Part shown: one piece after another, positions 58,458 through 64,000 of the stretch | Layout of the letters: every line of letters starts with the position of its first letter | Position numbering within the stretch: the first letter of the stretch is position 1 | NCBI GenBank assembly: GCA_963725145.1 | Contig: CAVRXL010000013.1 | Location: forward strand, 806,001-870,000 | Source: DATAEE01 sp963725145 | GTDB lineage: Bacteria > Acidobacteriota > Vicinamibacteria > Vicinamibacterales > 2-12-FULL-66-21 | Reading direction: 5' to 3' | DNA: 64,000 bases | Translations under genes and position numbers: made by a program | Notes under the pieces: generated by a model | Database searches by the model: none | What the model saw: the letters and a program-made list of their open reading frames with translations, nothing else | Told to the model about the DNA's origin: nothing

Positions 58458-59303
58458 TCATGCCGACGGGGTCAGCGGCTTGCGGCCGACCAGGAGCAGG
58501 TGGGCGCTGACGCCAAGCACCGACGGCTCCGCCTCGAACATGCGGGCAATCTTCAGCAAATCGGCTCGCCGGCGCGCGTCCTCGAGTCGCGCGCTCACGT
58601 CCGGGAGCAGCCAGCCGGGACCCTCTACGCCGAATAGCCCGTCAACCAGCAGACCGGCGTTCAGCGCTTCTTCGCGGAGGCCGTCTGGACGATGGAAGTA
58701 CGCCGTGGTGAAGTAGTCGAGCCGGCTCGTAGGGTTCCGGTGCTGTCCGTCGCGGATATCGTCCTCCACGATCGCGGCAAACGCGGGATCCTGGAACAGA
58801 TCCCGCGACAGGCCATCCAGCGCCGAGGCAAAGCGGGAGATGGCAGCAGCGAACAGGCGTCCACCCGGCTTGAGCAGGCGCGTCGCTTCAGAGAACGCGC
58901 GGGCGCGATCCGCAGGAGTGGTGAGATGGTAGAGCGGCCCCAGCAGAAGAACTATGTCCGCCATGCCATCGGAGAATTGCAGCGCTCTGGCATCTCCGAC
59001 ATCGCAGGACTCGAGAGGCCGCGCCTGGGCGGCGCTCCGCTGGCGCGCCTCGGCGACGAGCCGCGGCGTCGCATCGATGAGGTGAACGGCGTAACCGGCC
59101 TCCGCCAACCAGAGTGCATACGCTCCGGCGCCGCCGCCGATGTCGACGACCGTGGCCGGCGCCGCCGGCGCATATCGGAGGATCAGTGCCCGCGTGCGCA
59201 GCGCTTCGAGAAGAAACGGGCCCCGTTCGAGACGAGTCTCTTCGGAAACGCGATCATAGAAGTCGGCAATGGTCGAATCGAGGTCGGGTGGGGGAGTCTC
59301 CAC
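58458..59303 (-). CDS. Class I SAM-dependent methyltransferase
   Basis: The 281-residue methyltransferase runs against its neighbours and converges on the other methyltransferase gene, 7 bases apart. It has DFYDRVSEETRLERGPFLLEALRT, motif I VVDIGGGAGAYALWLAEAG, the acidic VHLIDATPRLV, then DIVLLLGPLYHLTTPADRARAF and RLLKPGGRLFAAAISRFASALDG. The LGPLYHL motif is seen in small-molecule methyltransferases, including antibiotic-related ones. GTG 59303 was taken as the start. The two adjacent methyltransferases do not look like duplicates. Confidence 0.87.
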   Translation of the reverse strand: METPPPDLDSTIADFYDRVSEETRLERGPFLLEALRTRALILRYAPAAPATVVDIGGGAGAYALWLAEAGYAVHLIDATPRLVAEARQRSAAQARPLESCDVGDARALQFSDGMADIVLLLGPLYHLTTPADRARAFSEATRLLKPGGRLFAAAISRFASALDGLSRDLFQDPAFAAIVEDDIRDGQHRNPTSRLDYFTTAYFHRPDGLREEALNAGLLVDGLFGVEGPGWLLPDVSARLEDARRRADLLKIARMFEAEPSVLGVSAHLLLVGRKPLTPSA

Positions 59304-59348
59304 GGCGCTTACCTTCCTGGTTAACTATAAGCTTGTAATGAAAGGTCG

Positions 59349-60069
59349 GTGTGGAACCGGCCGGATGTGTCGATCGATAAGATACCAGAAGCGATCGTCG
59401 TCGACTTCCCCTTGCGAGGAGAGTGGACCGCGTATCACACGCCGGCGGAGAAAATCCCGAGCCACGGCACCGACCAGCTCGGTCAGCGATACGCGTACGA
59501 CTTCGTGCGAATCGACAGAGAGCACGAAGGCTGGAAGTTCTGCCGGGCCTCGATGCGTCGATACCACGTCCTGGGTGCGCCGCTCGAAGACTTCTACGCG
59601 TGGGGAGCTCCGATCCACGCGCCGTTCGACGCGTCGGTGGTTGCGGCCAGCGACGGGTGGCCGGAGAGAAACCCCGTTCACTTCGTGAGAGACCTCGCCG
59701 TTGTCCTCAAGAATGCCCTGACATTCAACCCGAACAGGGCCAACGCCCTTCGTATGGTGCTCGGCAACCACGTCGTGCTCAAGATGGCAGCGAAGGACGT
59801 GTACGCGCTCATAGCCCATGCCCGTACAGGATCGGTTCGAGTCAGGGAAGGGGCCGGACGTTCCGGCCGGCGAGCGTCTGGCGGACGTCGGCCACTCGGG
59901 CAACTCGACGGCGCCGCACCTGCACTTTCAGTTGATGGACAGGCCGGACCTCCTCAGCGCCGTCGGCCTGCCGTGCGCTTTTCGTGACTACGAGGCGTGG
60001 CGGGACGGCGCGTGGTCGAGGGTGACCGCCGGCATTCCGAAGAAGCGGGAATTCGTACGATATGCCTGA
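59349..60069 (+). pseudogene. M23-family metallopeptidase, frameshifted
   Basis: The protein would be a lysostaphin-type Zn peptidase domain without signal peptide. The first part (from GTG 59349) has PSHGTDQLGQRYAYDFVRID with the first zinc ligands, then APIHAPFDASVVAASDG and LGNHVVLKMAAKDVYALIAHA. The second, one base out of frame, continues VPAGERLADVGHSGNSTAPHLHFQL with the HxH ligand and ends in EFVRYA. The shift lies in the GGGG run at 59850-59853; removing one G restores a continuous protein of about 239 residues. It could be a sequencing error or a recent mutation. It overlaps the PhyH gene by 8 bases. Confidence 0.8.
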
Positions 60070-60761
60070 TGGAAGCCAGTTGCGCAACGGGAAAAGGGCT
60101 GACGCCGGCTATGCCGTCGACGAGCGGGTCTTCGACCGGGCCGAGATGGCTCGGGCCCTCGAAGCGCTCGGTCACGCTGGACTGGTGCGGAGCAGAGCCG
60201 GAGCGCGGCACGTGCTCTCAGCGCCGATCGTTCGCGACCTCGCCTCCGATCCGCGGCTCGTGAGGATTGCGCGCCGGTTCATTGGCGCAGACCCTGTACC
60301 TTTTCGGGCGACGCTGTTCGACAAGTCCAAGGACTCGAACTGGCTCGTGGCCTGGCATCAGGACACCGCCCTGCCAGCTTCGGAATCGCGTCGATGATCC
60401 CGAGTGGGGACCGTGGTCTGTGAAAGCTGGTGTTCTGTACGCACACGCCCCCGCGTCTGCGCTCATGTCGGTCGTGGCCCTACGCGTTCATCTGGACGAT
60501 TCTACGGCGTCAAACGGGCCCCTGCGTGTTCTGCCGGGTACGCATGATCGCGGCATCTGACGGATGCGGCAATCAAGGAGGTCGTGTGCGATGTCGCTCG
60601 CCGTTGATTGCATCGTGGCAGCTGGCGGCGTGGTCGCGATGCGGCCGCTGGTTGTCCACGCGTCGTCGAAAAGCACCGACAGCAGACCTCGGCGCGTCTT
60701 GCACATCGAATACGCGACCACACTTCACGTCGGCTCGGGCATCCGGCTAGCCGTGGGCTAA
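60062..60761 (+). pseudogene. Phytanoyl-CoA dioxygenase (PhyH)-like gene with multiple frameshifts
   Basis: Three stretches in different frames together make a PhyH-type Fe(II)/2-oxoglutarate oxygenase. The first (from ATG 60062) has RRFIGADPVPFRATLFDK and the iron-binding HxD in VAWHQDTALP. The second has VKAGVLYAHAPASALMSVVALRVHLDD and GPLRVLPGTHDRGI. The third has DCIVAAGGVVAMRPLVVHASSKS with the distal His and VLHIEYA. Shifts lie near 60384, 60555 and 60600, the last two compensating each other. No single frame gives a working enzyme. Three independent shifts favour real decay over error. Confidence 0.8.
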
Positions 60762-60810
60762 CATTGCTAGGTCAAGCGAGGGCGAACGGTCCTTGTTGAA
60801 AGGGTCCTCA

Positions 60811-61047
60811 ATGATTGATCTTTACAACGCATCGACGAACCAACTCATCGGCACCATCACCGAGGCGGAGCTGCAGGTGCTCGTCGACCGACTTGAAGAA
60901 GAGTCCACGCAGGATCAGGACTACTACATCGACGCCGCGACGATCGACGTGCTGGGCGACGGCCGGGCCACCGACCATCTCCTGGGGCTGCTTCGCAGCG
61001 CCCTTGGGTCGAGTGACGGCGTGGACATCCGGTGGCAGCGACGCTAG
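60811..61047 (+). CDS. Small conserved acidic protein, 78 residues
   Basis: The acidic protein reads MIDLYNASTNQLIGTITEAELQVLVDRLEEES in its first half, then DQDYYIDAATIDVLGDGRATDHLLGLLRSALG. I recognise the ITEAEL ... DQDYYID ... TIDVL layout from small bacterial proteins of unknown function that are sometimes labelled galactosyldiacylglycerol synthase without support. No membrane helix or metal motif is visible. ATG 60811 was taken; an in-frame ATG/TTG 18 bases upstream is possible. Repeat copy 4 follows 40 bases after the stop. Confidence 0.7.
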   Translation: MIDLYNASTNQLIGTITEAELQVLVDRLEEESTQDQDYYIDAATIDVLGDGRATDHLLGLLRSALGSSDGVDIRWQRR

Positions 61048-61086
61048 GCGCGGTCGCAGACGACTGGGCGCTGGAGCGCATGCGCG

Positions 61087-61130
61087 GCACCGATCTTGTG
61101 CCAACATTCGAACTCGGTCCGGACCGAGTT
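61087..61130. repeat. Two-hairpin repeat, copy 4
   Basis: GCACCG, hairpin ATCTTG-TGC-CAACAT (one mismatch), TTCG, then the perfect palindrome AACTCGGTCCGGACCGAGTT (61111-61130). It has one base more than copies 1 and 2 between the hairpins. It lies between two small genes. Confidence 0.9.
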
Positions 61131-61188
61131 CGTTGTGCGATCATGTGACCGGGCGACGGACCATCGCGTCGCTCGAAGGAGCACGCTG

Positions 61189-61428
61189 ATGCGCGAAATA
61201 CTCCCCCGTGACGTGCCCGGGATCGTGAAGGCGGCCGTCGTCGTGACCTTCTTCAACACGTGGGTGCTGTTCGAAGAGACGATCGTCGATCGGTACGGCC
61301 TGTGGGAGTACATGCCGTACTATCGCGTGGCGAAGCTCTGTGCCTGGGACATCGGCGCGCTCGCGCTCATAGCCTGGGTCACGCTCCGAGTGCTGCGCCG
61401 GCCCGGGAGCTCGACCGCGCGCGCCTGA
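61189..61428 (+). CDS. Small two-helix membrane protein
   Basis: The 79-residue protein has two predicted helices (VKAAVVVTFFNTWVLFEETIV and DIGALALIAWVTLRVL) with a Tyr-rich loop between them (RYGLWEYMPYYRV). No family recognised. AAGGAG lies seven bases before ATG 61189, a good ribosome site. It ends 3 bases before the acyltransferase gene, so both may be one unit, perhaps for membrane lipid or envelope function. Confidence 0.65.
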   Translation: MREILPRDVPGIVKAAVVVTFFNTWVLFEETIVDRYGLWEYMPYYRVAKLCAWDIGALALIAWVTLRVLRRPGSSTARA

Positions 61429-61431
61429 CCT

Positions 61432-62094
61432 GTGCTCACTTTCGCCCAGCGCGTCAAAGCCGCGTCGATCGCCGCAGTCGGTTATCCGATCGTGGCGTTC
61501 CTCGGCCGGACGCTCCGCTGGACGGTCGAAGGGCGCGAGCACCTGGACGCCGTCGCCGCCTCCGGCCGCCAGCCGGTCTTCGCCTTCTGGCACGGCCGCA
61601 TCCTTCCAGCCACCTACTTCTTCCGCCGACGCGGCATCGTCGTCATCACGAGCGAGAACTTCGACGGCGAGTGGATCGCCCAGATCATCGAGCGGTTCGG
61701 ATACGGTACGGCGCGCGGGTCCACGTCGCGCGGCGGAAAACGGGCGCTGCTGCAGCTCGTCCGCGACATGCAGGCGGGGAAGCCGGCCGGCTTCACGCTG
61801 GACGGCCCTCGCGGTCCGGCAAAGGTCGCGCAGCCGGGCGCCGTGTGGCTCGCGGGGGCGACCGGCAATCCGATCCTCCCTTTCCACGTCGAGACGTCAC
61901 GCCATTGGACCGCGCGGAGCTGGGACCGGACCCAGGTGCCGAAACCGTTTGCCGAGGCTGCGCTCGTCATCGGGGCGCCCATCGACGTGCCGAAGGGTGC
62001 GGATGAGGAGACGATCGAGCGGATGCGGGGGGAGTTGGAGTCGTCCTTGGCGGCGCTCGAAGACCGGGCGCAGGCAGTATTGATGCGGAGGTGA
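61432..62094 (+). CDS. DUF374-type lysophospholipid acyltransferase-like protein
   Basis: The 220-residue protein belongs to the DUF374 group of acyltransferases related to LpxL/PlsC. An N-terminal amphipathic helix precedes the acyltransferase motif VFAFWHGRILPATYFFRRRG (FWHxR in place of HxxxxD). The strand VVITSENFDGEWIAQIIERFG and TLDGPRGPAKVAQPGAVWLA, the conserved DGPRGP block, follow. Such proteins are thought to acylate lipid A or glycolipid precursors at the inner membrane. The start is GTG 61432. It neighbours an amidohydrolase; no lipid A genes are adjacent. Confidence 0.85.
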   Translation: MLTFAQRVKAASIAAVGYPIVAFLGRTLRWTVEGREHLDAVAASGRQPVFAFWHGRILPATYFFRRRGIVVITSENFDGEWIAQIIERFGYGTARGSTSRGGKRALLQLVRDMQAGKPAGFTLDGPRGPAKVAQPGAVWLAGATGNPILPFHVETSRHWTARSWDRTQVPKPFAEAALVIGAPIDVPKGADEETIERMRGELESSLAALEDRAQAVLMRR

Positions 62095-62095
62095 C

Positions 62096-63142
62096 GTGCC
62101 AGGTCGTCGAGAGTTCCTCCGTTTGGTCATGGCGAGCGCACTTCAGGCCCCGACACGACGCCAGGTGATGGTGGGCGGCCGGCGCGTCCGGGTGATCGAT
62201 GTGCACGCGCACTGCGTCATCCCGGTTCAGGAAATCGTCCAGGGCACGTCGCTGGAGCGGATGGGCGGCGGAGCAGGGAACAGTATCCCGGGCCCGCAGC
62301 GGCTCCAGACCATGGATCGGCAGGGTGTGGACATCGAGGCGCTGAGCATCAACGGGTACTGGTGGTACGCGGCCGCCGACGTCGATCTCGCGCGCCGGAT
62401 CGTTCGAGCGCAGAACGAGGGCCTGGCGAAATGGGTCGCTGCCCATCCCGATCGCTTCGTGGCGCTGGCGTCCGTCGCCCTGCAGCATCCCGAGCTGGCC
62501 GCCGAGCAGCTCCAGGATGGAGTCCAGCGTCTCGGGCTCCGCGGAGCGTCGATTGGCGGACACGTGAACGGCGAGGATCTCTCGCTGCCGAAGTACGACC
62601 CGTTCTGGGCCAAAGCCGCCGAGCTCGGCGTGCTGGTCTTCATGCACCCCGGCGGCGCCGAAAACATCATCAGGAAAGGGGCGCTCGACGGCCGCGGCGA
62701 TCTCGGCAACATCATCGGCAATCCGCTCGAGACGACCTACTTCCTCTCGCGGCTGATCTTCGACGGAACGCTCGACAGGTTCCCAGGCCTCCGCATCTGC
62801 GCGGCGCACGCCGGCGGCTACCTGCCTTCGTACCTCGGACGCACCGAAGTCGCCTGCACCGTGCGCCGCAACGCGAACTGCGCGAACCAGCGGAAACCCA
62901 GCGAGTATCTGAGGTCGCAGATCCTCATCGATACGATGGCCTTCTCAACGGAGGCACTACGGCATCTCGTGGCGGAGGTGGGCGTCAAGCAGATCGTTTA
63001 CGGTACGGACGTGCCCTTCGACTGGCCGGCGACGGTCGACCTCGTGCTCGAGGCGCCGTTCCTCACCGACGCTGATAAAGAGGCGATCCTCGGCTCGAAT
63101 CTGACGAAGCTGCTTCGAATTGGCCGCGCGCCCGGAATCTGA
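62096..63142 (+). CDS. ACMSD-like amidohydrolase
   Basis: The 348-residue enzyme resembles 2-amino-3-carboxymuconate-semialdehyde decarboxylase and related amidohydrolase-2 decarboxylases. It has VRVIDVHAHCVIP (HxH metal site), then YWWYAAADVDLARRIVRAQNE, then VFMHPGGAENI (metal His), GLRICAAHAGGYLPSYLGR and the metal Asp in IVYGTDVPFDWP. The N-terminus RREFLRLVMASALQ looks like a Tat signal start but has a short hydrophobic core, so export is uncertain. The start is GTG 62096, one base after the acyltransferase stop. The substrate is unknown. Confidence 0.85.
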   Translation: MPGRREFLRLVMASALQAPTRRQVMVGGRRVRVIDVHAHCVIPVQEIVQGTSLERMGGGAGNSIPGPQRLQTMDRQGVDIEALSINGYWWYAAADVDLARRIVRAQNEGLAKWVAAHPDRFVALASVALQHPELAAEQLQDGVQRLGLRGASIGGHVNGEDLSLPKYDPFWAKAAELGVLVFMHPGGAENIIRKGALDGRGDLGNIIGNPLETTYFLSRLIFDGTLDRFPGLRICAAHAGGYLPSYLGRTEVACTVRRNANCANQRKPSEYLRSQILIDTMAFSTEALRHLVAEVGVKQIVYGTDVPFDWPATVDLVLEAPFLTDADKEAILGSNLTKLLRIGRAPGI

Positions 63143-63155
63143 AGGCGAGCGGACG

Positions 63156-63422
63156 ATGAACCGAGTACTGTTCTCCGTAGCTGTCGGGGCAGCCGCGTGC
63201 GTGCTTACCTGGATTCTCTTTCGCGGTGAATTCACAGGCCCTGTTCTCGGCGGGCTGATACGGGTCTGGGGAGTCATGAACATCATTCCCATGTTCGTAG
63301 CCCTCGTGCTCAGCGGCAATCCCCATAGTGCGTTCCCCGGGTTTTACGAGGCCTGTGTGTTCGCCCAGTGGTTTGGCGTGTCCTTTCTCTTGTTCCCCCT
63401 GGTGCGAAGGATGCTGAAATAG
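63156..63422 (+). CDS. Small three-helix membrane protein
   Basis: The 88-residue protein has about three predicted helices (VLFSVAVGAAACVLTWILF, WGVMNIIPMFVALVLSG and EACVFAQWFGVSFLLFPLV). I do not recognise a family. ATG 63156 was chosen over the upstream in-frame start because the first helix follows directly. It lies 13 bases after the amidohydrolase stop and 7 before the ankyrin-like gene. Confidence 0.65.
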   Translation: MNRVLFSVAVGAAACVLTWILFRGEFTGPVLGGLIRVWGVMNIIPMFVALVLSGNPHSAFPGFYEACVFAQWFGVSFLLFPLVRRMLK

Positions 63423-63429
63423 TGGTTCA

Positions 63430-64000
63430 ATGTCGGCTCCATCTGTGGCTTACGAGGAGCGCCTCGATACGCTGTTCGAGCAGGCAGTGTCGGCGATCGA
63501 CGCCGGCGACGTCGCCTTGCTCGAGTCTCTCCTGAAGCAGCACCCTCGCCTGGTCCGGGAACGGCTCACGTCCCCCGGCGCGTGGCTGCGCGATCAGATC
63601 GGTCAGGCGCTCGAGGGGTTCTACAAACATCCCTACCTTCTCTGGTTCACGACAGAGGATGCCGTTCGGACCGGCAAGCTGTCCGCCAACGTCGGCGCCG
63701 TCGCCCGCGCGATCATCGAGGCTGCAGAGCGTGAGAGAATCCCGGATCTGCAGCAGCAGCTCGATACGACGCTCCACTTCGCGGTCTGCTCGCCGATAGG
63801 GCGGGAGGATGGCCGGCAACTCGACCTCATCGACGTGCTCGTCGGCGCCGGAGCCTCGATGGATGGCGCGCCGGTCCAGGCGCTGATCTGCTCCAACGCG
63901 GCCGCGGCCGAACACCTGCTCCGGCGGGGCGCGAAAATGACGCTGCCGGCCGCACTGTGTCTGGGCCGTTGGGAAGACGTGAGTCGTCTCGCGCCGGCGG
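63430..64000 (+). CDS. Ankyrin-repeat-like protein (3' partial)
   Basis: The open frame from ATG 63430 runs off the window without a stop (190 codons visible). It shows ankyrin-like helix pairs: AVSAIDAGDVALLESLLKQHP near the N-terminus, then TTLHFAVCSPIGREDGRQLDLIDVLVGAGASMDG, then ALICSNAAAAEHLLRRGAKMTLPAAL. The A-G-A/R-G-A beta-turn endings match ankyrin repeats. Such proteins serve protein-protein contacts; no signal peptide is present. The C-terminal part is outside the window. Confidence 0.8.
   Translation, partial: MSAPSVAYEERLDTLFEQAVSAIDAGDVALLESLLKQHPRLVRERLTSPGAWLRDQIGQALEGFYKHPYLLWFTTEDAVRTGKLSANVGAVARAIIEAAERERIPDLQQQLDTTLHFAVCSPIGREDGRQLDLIDVLVGAGASMDGAPVQALICSNAAAAEHLLRRGAKMTLPAALCLGRWEDVSRLAPA

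Noticed and set aside
50041..61130. CRISPR array
   Set aside because: Only four copies, thousands of bases apart with genes between them; no regular spacers and no cas genes.
1..64000. tRNA, rRNA or riboswitch genes
   Set aside because: No cloverleaf with a GTTC-type T-loop and CCA-ready end, and no known riboswitch core, was seen on reading both strands; this is by eye and not exhaustive.

Overview
The window is high-GC DNA (roughly two-thirds G+C by eye) from a Gram-negative bacterium, with genes packed tightly and many 1-4 base start/stop overlaps. An ADOP-type duplicated permease, a futalosine-type menaquinone cluster, lipid A genes with LpxI instead of LpxH, and many small palindromic repeats together suggest Acidobacteria, perhaps Vicinamibacteria. 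This is an inference from gene content; no rRNA or tRNA gene is visible.

Layout. 1-5.1 kb: 3' part of a PQQ-type beta-propeller with EF-hands, an ADOP permease and a MATE exporter. 5.1-9.5 kb (minus strand): pheA, then glpF, a twice-frameshifted glpK and a TIGR00300/LOR-SDH family enzyme. 9.5-16.2 kb: a KefB-like antiporter, an exported O-methyltransferase, a D-aminoacylase-like amidohydrolase and clpC. 16.3-23.1 kb: envelope operon bamA-skp-(fabZ-lpxA fusion)-lpxI-Gfo/Idh oxidoreductase. 23.1-33.9 kb: menaquinone cluster ubiD(mqnL)-cysteine-free MqnE/MqnC homologue-mqnA-mqnC-amidohydrolase-ubiA(mqnP)-DUF2723 protein-ubiX(mqnM)-ubiE(menG). 33.9-38.1 kb: tonB-like gene, a 32-residue membrane peptide, miaA, deoB and dgt. 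38.1-46.7 kb: DUF177-rpmF-plsX-fabD-fabG-acpP-fabF, running into etfB-etfA-ETF-QO, so lipid synthesis and acyl-CoA electron transfer form one gene run.

46.75-61.1 kb is a different landscape. It starts with about 1 kb without a convincing gene, followed by small, mostly plus-strand accessory genes (AlkD-like, ABM, MDR, DinB, VOC, cupin, Nudix, phosphatase, GNAT, methyltransferases, small membrane proteins). Among them lie gene fragments (comB, SRPBCC), frameshifted genes (M23 peptidase, PhyH) and four copies of a two-hairpin repeat, one of them split by a 228-bp MITE-like element. 61.2-64 kb returns to larger enzymes (DUF374 acyltransferase, ACMSD-like amidohydrolase) and ends inside an ankyrin-like gene.

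The most notable signals are: the radical-SAM-fold homologue without any cysteine inside the menaquinone operon; the MITE nested in a palindromic repeat; and several families of mobile palindromes that have entered reading frames and now encode linkers or tails (FabZ-LpxA, DUF177, MqnA, PlsX). All functions are read from sequence motifs without database searches.
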